DNA of 64,000 nt from Prevotella sp. (GCA_017561825.1 JAFZBK010000061.1:62001-126000), one strand, 5' to 3'. Counted from the stretch's first letter, positions 50,972 through 59,089 are shown. Notes: generated from the sequence alone by a model not told the origin. Program-made: numbers and translations.

Positions 50972-53596
50972 TTATTGATTGTTTTCATAAGAAATGGTCA
51001 TTCGCTTCAGATCCTTGTCCTGCGAACTGTTTCCATATAGGATCTCATACTTACCCGACTTGGTGCGCATGGTATTGGTCTCTGCATCCCAGAACTCAAA
51101 GCTCTTGCTATCGAGCTTCAGGGTGGCGGTAGCGGTCTGACCAGCCTTTACATCCACACGCTGGAAGGCACGGAGGGATTTCAGCGGTCCTTCAGCATCA
51201 GAGAGATCACGGATATAAACCTGCACAATCTCGGTACCATCACGCTTACCGGTATTGGTAACGGGGATGGTAAGGTTGATTGTTCCGGAATTTCCGGAGT
51301 TTCCGAGCACACCTTGGATGTTGGCTTCACCGATCTCGAAGGTGGTATAACTCAAGCCGTAGCCAAAGGCGAAAAGCGGATCACTGAAATAACGGTAGGT
51401 ACGACCCTTCATCGAGTAGTCCTCATAGTCAGGCAGCTGCGCATCGTTCCTGTAGAACGTCACGGGCAACTTACCAGAGGGGTTATAGTCGCCAAAGAGC
51501 ACATCAGCAATGGCGGTACCACCCTCCTGTCCTGCATACCATGCCTGTACGATGGCCTCGCAGTTCTCGGTCTCGGGTGTCAGAGCAATGGCAGAGCCAG
51601 AGCAGTTCACGAAGATCACCTGCTTACCAGCCTCCTTGAGTGCCTTGAGGAAGTCACGCTGCACCTTCGGCAGTTCGATGCTGGTACGGTCACCTCCCTT
51701 GAAACCCTCGATCTCCACGGGCATCTCCTCACCTTCGAGGGATGCAGAGATTCCGCCCACGAAGATCACCTTGTTGATACCTTTCAGTTGACTGATCACC
51801 TGCTGGTAGTCGATGGGCAGTTCCTTGGCGATATTGATCTTCAGGTTGGCGTTATAGGTATGGATATGCGAGAAGCGTACCTCGATGTTGTAGCTCTTGC
51901 CAGCCTCAGCCTGGATAGCCACACGATTGGGAGTGGTACGCCAGATATGATGTCTGAACTTGCGCTCGCCGTCGATATAGAGCTCGAAATGACCGCAGCC
52001 ATCCACGTTCACCACATACTCTCCCGACTCCTTAGGCGTGAAGACGGTCTCGTACTTGGCCGAGAAGGCTTCGAGGTTCACGCCTGGGGCGAAGTTATGC
52101 ATACCGGCCGTGGTGACTGCCAGCGGAGTGGTATAGTACTGGGTGGTAACGGGCTTACCCGTCATCTCACGATTGTTCCAGAACGTACCCTTCATACCTT
52201 TCTTTCCTTGGAAGGAACACCATTTGTCCAGCAGACAGTCCATCACCTTGTCGTAGGTTAGATCACAACCAGCGTTATAGTAAACTTGCTTCTTGCCTCT
52301 TGCCCCTTGCTTCTTCAGAATACCGTCGAGGATAGTAATGGTATGGTTAGGCATTCCGTTGTAGTTACCCCACATCATCGGAGCATTGTCGGCATTCGGA
52401 CCGATCACGGCGATCTTCTCACCGTTCTTCTTCAGCGGCAGGATCTGGTTCTTGTTCTGCAAGAGCACGATGGTCTGGCGGGCCATGTCGAGGGCGGTCT
52501 GCGCATGTTCCTTGCACGACATCTTCGAATAAGGGATCTTCGACCACTCCACCAACGATGGATCATCCATCTCGCCGAGGTCGAAACGACCTTCTAACAA
52601 ACGGATCACATGCTTATCCACTTCCTCTTCGGTGATGAAGCCACGGCGTACTGCCTCGGGAATACTCCTGTAGGCATAGCCGTAACCGCACTCCACATCC
52701 GTTCCAGCGATGGTGGCCTTGGCAGCAGCGTGCACGGGGGAGGAAGATGACTTATGCGACTCATAGAAATCACTCACCGCACCGCAGTCGCTCACCACCA
52801 GATACTGGAAGCCCCACTCATCGCGGAGGATGGTCTGAAGCAGTCGTTGGGAGCCGCAGCAAGGATCATCATCCAGTCGTTGGTAGGCACACATCACCTC
52901 ACGCACCTTACTGTCCTCCACGAGTTTCTTGAAGGCGGGCATGTAGGTCTCCCACAGATCACGGGGCGACACATTGGTGAGGTTGGCGCTATGACGGGTA
53001 TATTCAGGACCGCTATGCACGGCATAATGCTTGGCACATGCCCACAGCTTACGGTATTTCGCATCCTCAGGACCTTGCAGTCCGCGTACCACCTGATCGC
53101 CCATCACACTGGTGAGATAGGGATCCTCGCCGTAGGTCTCCTGACCTCTACCCCATCGCGGATCGCGGAAGATGTTCACATTGGGTGTCCAGACACTCAG
53201 ACTGTGGAACTTCTCGTCTTCGCCTGATCCTCGCAGCATGCGTTCGTTGTATTGGGCACGGAACTCCGTAGAGGCAATGTCGAACACATTATATAATAAG
53301 GAGGGGTTGAACGATGCTGCCATGGCTATCGGTTCCGGGAACACCGTTACATGATCCATGTTGGCGGCACCATGCAGTGACTCGCTCCACCAAAAAAACT
53401 TTTTGATTCCCATACGAGGAATCGCCGGACTCTCATCGAGCATCAACTGGGCCTTCTCTTCCAGGGTTAGTCGTGAGCACAGATCCTTGGCCCTTTCCCT
53501 GGCACTCAGGTTAGGGTTCTGATAAGGATACGATTGTGCGAATACATGTATGCCTACGGCACAAAACATGATCATCAGCAAAAGAGCTTTTCTCAT
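50972..53596 (-). CDS. Glycoside hydrolase family 3 protein, beta-xylosidase type with PA14 domain
   Basis: An exported 874-residue GH3 enzyme. Signal peptide ends near 'VFAQ'. The N-terminal barrel contains 'KHYAVHSGPEYTRH' and the nucleophile Asp in 'YLVVSDCGAVSDFY'; the S-D-C-G-A form is typical of xylosidase-type GH3. A PA14 insert lies about residues 455-600 ('YVVNVDGCGHFELYIDGERK'), then the second half-domain and a fibronectin-III-like end. Residues near 'KKQGARGKKQVYYN' (about 431-444) are encoded by four 7-base repeats within the gene (52283-52310). Confidence 0.92.
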   Translation of the reverse strand: MRKALLLMIMFCAVGIHVFAQSYPYQNPNLSARERAKDLCSRLTLEEKAQLMLDESPAIPRMGIKKFFWWSESLHGAANMDHVTVFPEPIAMAASFNPSLLYNVFDIASTEFRAQYNERMLRGSGEDEKFHSLSVWTPNVNIFRDPRWGRGQETYGEDPYLTSVMGDQVVRGLQGPEDAKYRKLWACAKHYAVHSGPEYTRHSANLTNVSPRDLWETYMPAFKKLVEDSKVREVMCAYQRLDDDPCCGSQRLLQTILRDEWGFQYLVVSDCGAVSDFYESHKSSSSPVHAAAKATIAGTDVECGYGYAYRSIPEAVRRGFITEEEVDKHVIRLLEGRFDLGEMDDPSLVEWSKIPYSKMSCKEHAQTALDMARQTIVLLQNKNQILPLKKNGEKIAVIGPNADNAPMMWGNYNGMPNHTITILDGILKKQGARGKKQVYYNAGCDLTYDKVMDCLLDKWCSFQGKKGMKGTFWNNREMTGKPVTTQYYTTPLAVTTAGMHNFAPGVNLEAFSAKYETVFTPKESGEYVVNVDGCGHFELYIDGERKFRHHIWRTTPNRVAIQAEAGKSYNIEVRFSHIHTYNANLKINIAKELPIDYQQVISQLKGINKVIFVGGISASLEGEEMPVEIEGFKGGDRTSIELPKVQRDFLKALKEAGKQVIFVNCSGSAIALTPETENCEAIVQAWYAGQEGGTAIADVLFGDYNPSGKLPVTFYRNDAQLPDYEDYSMKGRTYRYFSDPLFAFGYGLSYTTFEIGEANIQGVLGNSGNSGTINLTIPVTNTGKRDGTEIVQVYIRDLSDAEGPLKSLRAFQRVDVKAGQTATATLKLDSKSFEFWDAETNTMRTKSGKYEILYGNSSQDKDLKRMTISYENNQ
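52283..52310. repeat. Four heptamers inside the GH3 gene
   Basis: Plus-strand units AACTTGC, TTCTTGC, CTCTTGC and CCCTTGC share the core CTTGC. They encode the segment around 'GARGKKQ'. The current number keeps the frame open; a change of one unit would shift it. Confidence 0.75.
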
Positions 53597-53639
53597 AAGT
53601 CAATTGTCTTTATTAAGTTATCGGATTATCAAATTAATT

Positions 53640-53660
53640 CTCAATTTTCAATTTTCAATT
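53640..53660. repeat. Three heptamers at the end of queC
   Basis: CTCAATT, TTCAATT and TTCAATT on the plus strand. Read on the minus strand, ATT GAA AAT TGA gives the last residues and the stop codon of queC. Confidence 0.8.
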
Positions 53661-54286
53661 ATCCCCGCTTCCCTCAACGCTTCTTCGCGCTCCAGACAGG
53701 TGGCACACTTCCCACAAGGTTCATCCCCACCCTTGTAACAACTCCAGGTCTTGGAATAGTCAATCCCGAGTTGCTTTCCCTTACGAGCAATATCTGCCTT
53801 AGTGGTATTCGTATAGGGTGCCAACACCTCGATACCCGGGAAGGTGCCTGCCTTGGTGGCTGCACTCATCGCCTCTACGAATGCAGGACGACAGTCGGGA
53901 TACACGGTATGATCCCCACCGTGATTGGCCATCATCACATATTTCAGTCCGTTGCTCTCGGCAATGCCTGCGGCAATCGAGAGCATGATACCGTTGCGGA
54001 AGGGTACGACAGTAGAGGTGATATTCTCATCAGCATACTGTCCTTCGGGAATCGCGTCGGCGCCTTCCAGCAAGGAACTCTTGAAGTACTGATGCATGAA
54101 GCCCAGTTCGATGACGATATGACGGATACCCAACTGTTCACAGTGCCAGCGGGCAAAGGGTATTTCCTTGGCGTTGTGGTTACTACCGTAGTTGAAAGAT
54201 ATAGCAAGGGCGATACGCTCACGCATATCATATAATAAGGTGGTGCTATCCATACCACCGCTTAAAATCAAAACGGAATCTTTCAT
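53648..54286 (-). CDS. queC: 7-cyano-7-deazaguanine synthase
   Basis: A 212-residue PP-loop ATPase converting 7-carboxy-7-deazaguanine to preQ0, a step to queuosine in tRNA. It has the PP-loop 'LILSGGMDSTTLLYD' and the zinc-binding cluster 'CYKGGDEPCGKCATCLER'. The start at 54286 is supported by a promoter whose -7 box ends just 6 bases upstream; a longer frame to 54472 has no family similarity. The C-terminus 'IIEN' and the stop derive from the heptamer array. Confidence 0.95.
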   Translation of the reverse strand: MKDSVLILSGGMDSTTLLYDMRERIALAISFNYGSNHNAKEIPFARWHCEQLGIRHIVIELGFMHQYFKSSLLEGADAIPEGQYADENITSTVVPFRNGIMLSIAAGIAESNGLKYVMMANHGGDHTVYPDCRPAFVEAMSAATKAGTFPGIEVLAPYTNTTKADIARKGKQLGIDYSKTWSCYKGGDEPCGKCATCLEREEALREAGIIEN

Positions 54287-54291
54287 GGCTA

Positions 54292-54329
54292 CAAAGTTAC
54301 GATTAAGTGAGCGAAAAACCAAACAAAAG
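54292..54329 (-). promoter_or_regulatory. Promoter of queC within a shared 30-bp repeat (copy 2)
   Basis: Minus strand: TTTG (54320-54323), 20 bases, TAACTTTG (54292-54299). Bases 54300-54329 are the reverse complement of 45638-45667 with one mismatch. The ATG at 54286 would be almost at the transcript start. Confidence 0.7.
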
Positions 54330-54492
54330 TTCGTTTTTGTTTGTTTTTCGAACCGATGGAGCAGCGAGAGCCATCGTGCTAGCACGTTTGGCAGAGTCGC
54401 GAAAGAGGAAAACGTAGTTAACGAAAGTAAGTTCGCGGATTTATTCGCAGAGTTACAAAAAGTTGATAGCAATACAAAATGATTCGGAAAGA

Positions 54493-54524
54493 TTTTGTCA
54501 TTTCTTCTCTTCTTTGTATCTTTA
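54493..54524 (+). promoter_or_regulatory. Promoter of the AlkZ-related gene
   Basis: TTTTG (54493-54497), 19 bases, TATCTTTA (54517-54524), one mismatch from TAnnTTTG. The ATG at 54533 follows 8 bases later, again almost leaderless. Confidence 0.6.
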
Positions 54525-54532
54525 CACCCGAA

Positions 54533-55198
54533 ATGATAAGAGACCTACATAACGAGATTGAGTTGATGGAAGTGATTCAGCAACTGGGATTCCTTCCGCT
54601 GCTACCCAATGACATCCCCGGCTTCTCTGCCGAGGAGATGGTGGATGACGACTGTCGTTATGTGCTCTTGCCCGACGGTGGTTGGGACTGGCCGTTATGG
54701 AAGTGGAAAGGTCCTATCGTGACTGAAGGGAACTGCATCTACGGGAAGTTCTTCGCAGGAAAGGCTGTATTCATCAGTAAGGAGTGGTGGCCCGACTTCT
54801 GTAACTACCGTCGCAGTAAGCACCCGCAACCCGCAGAGGGCTCCATCGAGGAGACCATCCTATTGACCCTTCAGTTGAACGGCAGTATGATTACCCGTCA
54901 GTTGCGTGCTGCCTGCGGCTTTACAGGACCTAAGATGCGCAGCAGGTTCGACAGTTTTGTTACACGACTGCAGATGGGCTGCTATATCGTTACCGAGGAT
55001 TTTGTCTATCCAACCGACAAGCACGGTCGTGAATACGGCTGGGGATGGTCGTTGCTCACCACACCCGAACAACTCTACGGTCGTGAGATCTGTCAGTGCA
55101 ACCGCCCCCCTGAGGAATCCTATAACCGACTCTTCTCGCACCTGAAAAACATACTTCCTGATACTGAAGAAACGCTGATTCACAAGCTTCTCAGATAG
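54533..55198 (+). CDS. AlkZ-related winged-helix protein
   Basis: A 221-residue protein. The N-terminal part reads 'IQQLGFLPLLPNDIPGFSAE', then a Trp-rich segment 'DGGWDWPLWKWKGPIV' and a winged-helix-like region 'SMITRQLRAACGFTGPKMRS'. From memory this is the short AlkZ-related family of Bacteroidales, sharing part of the HTH_42 fold of the AlkZ/YcaQ glycosylases but without the full-length catalytic Q-x-Q region. DNA binding is likely, repair activity uncertain. An in-frame ATG at 54479 lies upstream of the promoter and is less likely. Confidence 0.7.
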   Translation: MIRDLHNEIELMEVIQQLGFLPLLPNDIPGFSAEEMVDDDCRYVLLPDGGWDWPLWKWKGPIVTEGNCIYGKFFAGKAVFISKEWWPDFCNYRRSKHPQPAEGSIEETILLTLQLNGSMITRQLRAACGFTGPKMRSRFDSFVTRLQMGCYIVTEDFVYPTDKHGREYGWGWSLLTTPEQLYGREICQCNRPPEESYNRLFSHLKNILPDTEETLIHKLLR

Positions 55199-55340
55199 GT
55201 TCAAATACCTTCCTTGGAATATTATTCTTTCTCAAAGACCTTTTGAAGGCATTTTAAGAATATCTTTCTTTGAATCATCTCAAATATTACAAATATTTCT
55301 GATATTTGAGAGAAATTTGGAGGATATTACTAAAACTTCG

Positions 55341-55348
55341 TACCTTTG
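55341..55348 (+). promoter_or_regulatory. -7 box upstream of metY
   Basis: TACCTTTG lies about 140 bases before the metY ATG. The -33 element is weak. The long leader contains one copy of an interspersed repeat (55365-55440). I see no SAM riboswitch pattern. Confidence 0.55.
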
Positions 55349-55364
55349 CAACGTGATTACATCA

Positions 55365-55440
55365 CATTGCGATATCAGGCATCGCCTCGGCAATCCAAGC
55401 CCACTCGATTGCACTCGGCTCGCACTGACATTGCGCTGTG
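55365..55440 (+). repeat. Interspersed repeat in the metY leader
   Basis: About 76 bases containing GCGATATCAGGC, CCTCGGCA, AAGC, TGCACTCGG and CACTGACATTGC. Its diverged partner lies in the opposite orientation at 58279-58353. Confidence 0.65.
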
Positions 55441-55489
55441 TTTTAAGATTAAAGGTTAAATAATTAAATATAATAGAAAGGATAAGATT

Positions 55490-56776
55490 ATGAGTACAAA
55501 GAATTATCGTTTTGAGACACTGCAACTCCATGTAGGCCAAGAGCAGGCTGACCCCGCAACCGACGCCCGTGCGGTGCCCATTTATCAGACCACCAGTTAT
55601 GTGTTCCGTAACTCACAGCATGCAGCCGACCGCTTCGGTCTGCGCGACGCAGGTAATATCTACGGTCGTCTGACCAACTCTACCCAGGGTGTGTTCGAAG
55701 ACCGCGTGGCTGCCCTCGAGGGTGGTGTAGCCGGACTGGCTGTGGCCTCTGGTGCTGCTGCCATCACCTATGCCCTGCAGAACATCGTTCAGGCTGGTGA
55801 TCATATCGTGGCTGCCGACAACCTCTATGGCGGTTCCTATAACCTGATTACCCATACGTTGGCTACACAGGGTATCAGTAATACCATTATTAATGTAAAC
55901 GACCTTGATGCACTCGAGGCTGCTATCCAGCCGAACACAAAGGTGGTGTATGCAGAGACTTTCGGTAACCCGAACTCAGATGTGCTCGACCTCGAAGGCG
56001 TGGCTGCCGTGGCTCACAAGCATGGTATTCCGTTTATCGTTGATAACACCTTCGGCACTCCCTATCTGATCCGTCCGTTGGAGCATGGTGCTGACATCGT
56101 CGTTCACTCTGCCACCAAGTTCCTGGGTGGACACGGAACCTCTCTGGGTGGTGTCATCGTGGATGGTGGAAAGTTCGACTGGAAACAGAACGATAAATTC
56201 CCCACCCTGGCTAAGCCGGATCCATCTTACCATGGCATCGTATTTGCTGATGCTGTTGGTGCAGCCGCTTATGTCACCCGCATTCGTGCCGTCATCCTGC
56301 GTGATACCGGTGCTGCCATCTCTCCGTTCAACGCCTTCATCCTTTTGCAGGGTGTAGAGACACTGAGTCTGCGTGTGGAGCGTCATGTGGAGAATGCCCT
56401 GAAGGTGGTTGACTTCCTCGCCAAGCACCCGAAGGTGGCCAAGGTGAACCATCCTGCCCTTGAGAGTCATCACGACCATCAACTCTATAAGAAGTATTTC
56501 CCCAACGGTGCCGGTAGCATCTTCACCTTCGAGATCAAGGGCGGACAGGAAGAGGCATGGAAGTTCATCGATGCGCTGCAGATCTTCTCACTGCTGGCTA
56601 ACGTGGCCGACGTGAAGAGTCTGGTGATCCATCCCTACACCACTACACACTCACAGCTCTCGCCCGAGGAACTGGCTGAGCAGCACATCACACCGTCAAC
56701 CGTCCGCCTGAGCATCGGTACGGAGCACATCGATGACATTATCGACGATCTGGCACAGGCTTTGGATAAGATTTGA
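55490..56776 (+). CDS. metY: O-acetylhomoserine sulfhydrylase / aminocarboxypropyltransferase
   Basis: A PLP enzyme of 428 residues in the Cys/Met metabolism family; it makes homocysteine from O-acetylhomoserine and sulfide. It begins 'FETLQLHVGQEQADPATDAR' with 'AVPIYQTTSYVF'. The cofactor lysine lies in 'VVHSATKFLGGHGTSLGG', and 'NPNSDVLDLEGVA' and 'IVDNTFGTPYL' are typical of MetY. The presence of cysK nearby (59203) indicates a sulfur-assimilation neighbourhood. Confidence 0.95.
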   Translation: MSTKNYRFETLQLHVGQEQADPATDARAVPIYQTTSYVFRNSQHAADRFGLRDAGNIYGRLTNSTQGVFEDRVAALEGGVAGLAVASGAAAITYALQNIVQAGDHIVAADNLYGGSYNLITHTLATQGISNTIINVNDLDALEAAIQPNTKVVYAETFGNPNSDVLDLEGVAAVAHKHGIPFIVDNTFGTPYLIRPLEHGADIVVHSATKFLGGHGTSLGGVIVDGGKFDWKQNDKFPTLAKPDPSYHGIVFADAVGAAAYVTRIRAVILRDTGAAISPFNAFILLQGVETLSLRVERHVENALKVVDFLAKHPKVAKVNHPALESHHDHQLYKKYFPNGAGSIFTFEIKGGQEEAWKFIDALQIFSLLANVADVKSLVIHPYTTTHSQLSPEELAEQHITPSTVRLSIGTEHIDDIIDDLAQALDKI

Positions 56777-56818
56777 AAATTAAGAATTAAAGAGTTAGTT
56801 GTTCAACGAAGTCAATGG

Positions 56819-56874
56819 TAATCTGTCAAATTATACATAAGATTTGGCAGATTACTTGAATTTTCGTACCTTCG
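56819..56874 (+). promoter_or_regulatory. Operator-like inverted repeat and promoter of the LuxR-type gene
   Basis: TAATCTGTCAAAT (56819-56831) and ATTTGGCAGATTA (56842-56854) pair at 12 of 13 positions around a 10-base spacer. The right arm contains the -33 TTTG (56843-56846). Twenty bases later lies TACCTTCG (56867-56874), a near match to the -7 box. It could be an operator, or a terminator for metY. Confidence 0.6.
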
Positions 56875-56892
56875 CACCCAAAACCGTCGTAT

Positions 56893-57534
56893 ATGAGAAA
56901 GTACATCATTGCCGACAACCAGGAACTCACGCGGTTTGCGCTGGAGAGTCTGCTTCGGAAAGATGAAGAGAATGTGATCTATCGTGCTTTTGACAGGTCA
57001 GGACTTGTTGACCTGCTCAGAGAGCACCAGAGTGCTGCGGTGTTGCTCGACTATACGTTGTTCGACTTCGCTGACGAGGATCAGCTGCTGATTATTGCAG
57101 AGCGTTTCAACTTGTCCGACTGGCTGTTGATCAGCGATGAGCTGACACCTCAGTTCATCCGTCGTGTGGTTTACTCTTCCCATCAGTTCAGCGTGGTATT
57201 CAAGGATAGTCCGATGAGCGAGATCCGCGAAGCCCTGCAGGCAGTAGATCGCCACTCCCGCTACCTCAGTCAGCGCGCTCTCGAGGCCATCATCACCCAG
57301 CAACAGGAAGAGGAGAAGCCTGATCTGCTGACACAGACCGAAACGGAGATCGTTAAGGCCATCGCACAGGGTAAGACTACCAAGGAGATTGCCGCCGAAC
57401 GGTTCTCAAGCATCCATACCGTGACCACCCACCGTAAGAATATCTTCCGCAAACTGGGTATAAACACAGCGCACGAAGCGGTAAAATACGCGCTTCGTGC
57501 GGGGTTGGTGGATCCTTCTGAGTTTTATATTTAA
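56893..57534 (+). CDS. LuxR-type (NarL/FixJ) response regulator
   Basis: A 213-residue regulator. The N-terminal receiver-like domain has 'YIIADNQELTRFALESLL' with the acidic pair and 'AAVLLDYTLFDFAD', in which Asp54 is the likely phosphoacceptor. The C-terminal HTH is 'TEIVKAIAQGKTTKEIAAER' plus 'HTVTTHRKNIFRKLGI'. No histidine kinase gene is adjacent. Its promoter holds a 13-bp inverted repeat that may be its own binding site. The 3-prime end overlaps the convergent SDR gene by 4 bases. Confidence 0.87.
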   Translation: MRKYIIADNQELTRFALESLLRKDEENVIYRAFDRSGLVDLLREHQSAAVLLDYTLFDFADEDQLLIIAERFNLSDWLLISDELTPQFIRRVVYSSHQFSVVFKDSPMSEIREALQAVDRHSRYLSQRALEAIITQQQEEEKPDLLTQTETEIVKAIAQGKTTKEIAAERFSSIHTVTTHRKNIFRKLGINTAHEAVKYALRAGLVDPSEFYI

Positions 57535-58241
57535 TCCTCTTTGACGATCGGATAGAGCTCAATGAACTCACCTTGGTGGTTCTTACCATCGTTGATGAGC
57601 TCGGTCATCTTCTGTCCTACGGTTTCAATATCGTGGAAACCGGGCAGTGCCATATTACCGTTCAAGTCGGTAGTGGTGGGTCCTGGGTGAACAGTGAAGA
57701 TCTCCAGCGGGGTGTTGCTCTGCTGGAACTCAATGGCCATTACACCTACCATCGCATTCTGGGCGGCCTTGCTGGCTACGTATGCCAAGGGGTGCCAGTA
57801 AGGACTGATCTCCGAGGGAACGGTCACGTTAACAATACGACCTTCGTTCTTGGTGAGCAGCGGCATCAGGGCCTTGGTCAGGGCGAAGGTTCCGATGAAG
57901 TTCACATCGAGTGTCTCCTTGATATCGCTGATCTCGGTATGCAGACTGTCCACGCTCATATCACCAGGAATACCGGCATTGTTCACCAGCAATGACAGTC
58001 CTGCGTATTTCTCATTGATCTCCTTGGCTGCCTGCTCAATGTTGGCAAGGTCGCGCAATTCGATATTCACCCAACCTAACACGTTGACACCAGCCGACTT
58101 CAACTCATCAATGGCTTTCTCAGCACGCTGTTCATCACGTGCGCCAATAACAACTTGCCAACCACTCTTTCCGAGGTTCTTGGCGATTCCAAATCCGATG
58201 CCTTTGTTGGCACCTGTTACTAAAACAATCTTTTCTTTCAT
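57531..58241 (-). CDS. SDR-family oxidoreductase
   Basis: A 236-residue classical short-chain dehydrogenase. It has 'IVLVTGANKGIGFGIAKNLG', 'LLVNNAGIPGD' and the catalytic Tyr/Lys in 'AYVASKAAQN'. The K-G-I-G-F/L form resembles carbonyl-reductase-like SDRs that use NADPH. Substrate unknown. A promoter with TTTG, 19 bases and TAGTATTG lies within the repeat at 58279-58353 on the minus strand. Confidence 0.87.
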   Translation of the reverse strand: MKEKIVLVTGANKGIGFGIAKNLGKSGWQVVIGARDEQRAEKAIDELKSAGVNVLGWVNIELRDLANIEQAAKEINEKYAGLSLLVNNAGIPGDMSVDSLHTEISDIKETLDVNFIGTFALTKALMPLLTKNEGRIVNVTVPSEISPYWHPLAYVASKAAQNAMVGVMAIEFQQSNTPLEIFTVHPGPTTTDLNGNMALPGFHDIETVGQKMTELINDGKNHQGEFIELYPIVKED

Positions 58242-58278
58242 TTACCTTATTATATAGTTTATTGATTTACAATACTAT

Positions 58279-58353
58279 CGCGCTGCAATGTTAGTGCAAA
58301 CCGAGTGCAGAGAGCTTGCTTTTTGCCGAGGTGCAGCCTAACATCGCATTGCG
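58279..58353 (-). repeat. Interspersed repeat upstream of the SDR gene
   Basis: On the minus strand it reads GCGATGTTAGGC, CCTCGGCA, AAGC, TGCACTCGGTTTGCACT and AACATTGC, matching 55365-55440 with many substitutions. In this copy CGGTTTG provides a -33 box, followed by TAGTATTG at about 58270-58277. Confidence 0.65.
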
Positions 58354-58442
58354 TTTTTAAAAAACGCGATGCAAAGGTACGCATAAATAAAGAACTGACA
58401 ATACCAAATGAATGGTATTTTGTTAAAAAAGCGCATATTACG

Positions 58443-58473
58443 TTGGCATACTACAGAAAAAACGCTACCTTTG
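58443..58473 (+). promoter_or_regulatory. Promoter of bcp
   Basis: TTGG (58443-58446), 19 bases, TACCTTTG (58466-58473); ATG at 58504. Confidence 0.7.
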
Positions 58474-58503
58474 TAGTCAAAAGAAAGACAAAGGATTACA
58501 ATT

Positions 58504-58959
58504 ATGAACATTGGAGACAAGGCGCCCGAGATACTGGGCAAGGACGAGCAGGGACGGGATATCCGTCTGAGTGATTACAGAGGTCGTAAGTTGGTGCTGT
58601 ACTTCTATCCGAAGGACAATACGAGTGGCTGTACGGCAGAGGCCTGCAGTCTGCGTGACCATTACGGCGAGTTGCAGGGAGCAGGTTATGAGGTGGTAGG
58701 CGTAAGCAAGGATTCCGCTGCCTCGCATGTGAAGTTCAAGGAGAAGCACGAACTGCCATTCCCTTTGATTGCGGATGTTGATCATACGCTCTTGGAGACC
58801 ATGGGAGCATGGGGCGAGAAAACAATGTACGGTAAGAAGACCGTCGGTACCATCCGCACCACGTTCATCATCAACGAGGATGGCATCATCGAGCAGATCT
58901 TCGCTGGTAAGCAGGTGAAGACCAAGGAACATGCGGAGCAGATCCTGTCAAAAGCTTAG
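58504..58959 (+). CDS. bcp: Thiol peroxidase, Bcp/PrxQ family
   Basis: A 151-residue peroxiredoxin that reduces hydrogen peroxide and organic hydroperoxides with thioredoxin. The peroxidatic cysteine is in 'NTSGCTAEACSLRDHY', with the resolving cysteine five residues later as in PrxQ; Arg and Thr of the active site are present. The stop codon TAG forms the first three bases of the tandem 22-bp repeats that follow. Confidence 0.94.
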   Translation: MNIGDKAPEILGKDEQGRDIRLSDYRGRKLVLYFYPKDNTSGCTAEACSLRDHYGELQGAGYEVVGVSKDSAASHVKFKEKHELPFPLIADVDHTLLETMGAWGEKTMYGKKTVGTIRTTFIINEDGIIEQIFAGKQVKTKEHAEQILSKA

Positions 58960-59044
58960 GTATTAGAGCGCGAAATCATAGGTATTACAATGCAAAAACA
59001 TAGGTATTAGAACGCAAAAACATAGGTATTGCGGTGCAAAACCA
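58957..59044. repeat. Four tandem 22-bp repeats
   Basis: Units begin TAGGTATT at 58957, 58979, 59001 and 59023 and end A(A/C)(A/T)(A/C)CA-like. Unit 1 starts with the stop codon of bcp. No spacers, so not CRISPR. The position suggests a protein-binding array upstream of cysK. Confidence 0.85.
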
Positions 59045-59049
59045 TACAT

Positions 59050-59067
59050 ATACCAAACGTTTGGTAT
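59050..59067. promoter_or_regulatory. Perfect 18-bp palindrome upstream of cysK
   Basis: ATACCAAACGTTTGGTAT is fully symmetric. It lies about 23 bases before the -33 element of cysK and 6 bases after the last 22-bp unit. Likely a dimeric regulator site. Confidence 0.75.
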
Positions 59068-59089
59068 GCAGAATGACATGTTGGGGGGA

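Noticed and set aside
51314..52261. 315-codon plus-strand frame opposite the GH3 gene
   Set aside because: Shadow of a well-supported coding sequence on the other strand.
55349..55489. SAM riboswitch in the metY leader
   Set aside because: I could not find the conserved core of known SAM riboswitches; the leader is taken up by an interspersed repeat.
58957..59044. Possible CRISPR array
   Set aside because: The 22-bp units are directly adjacent with no spacers, and no cas genes are present.
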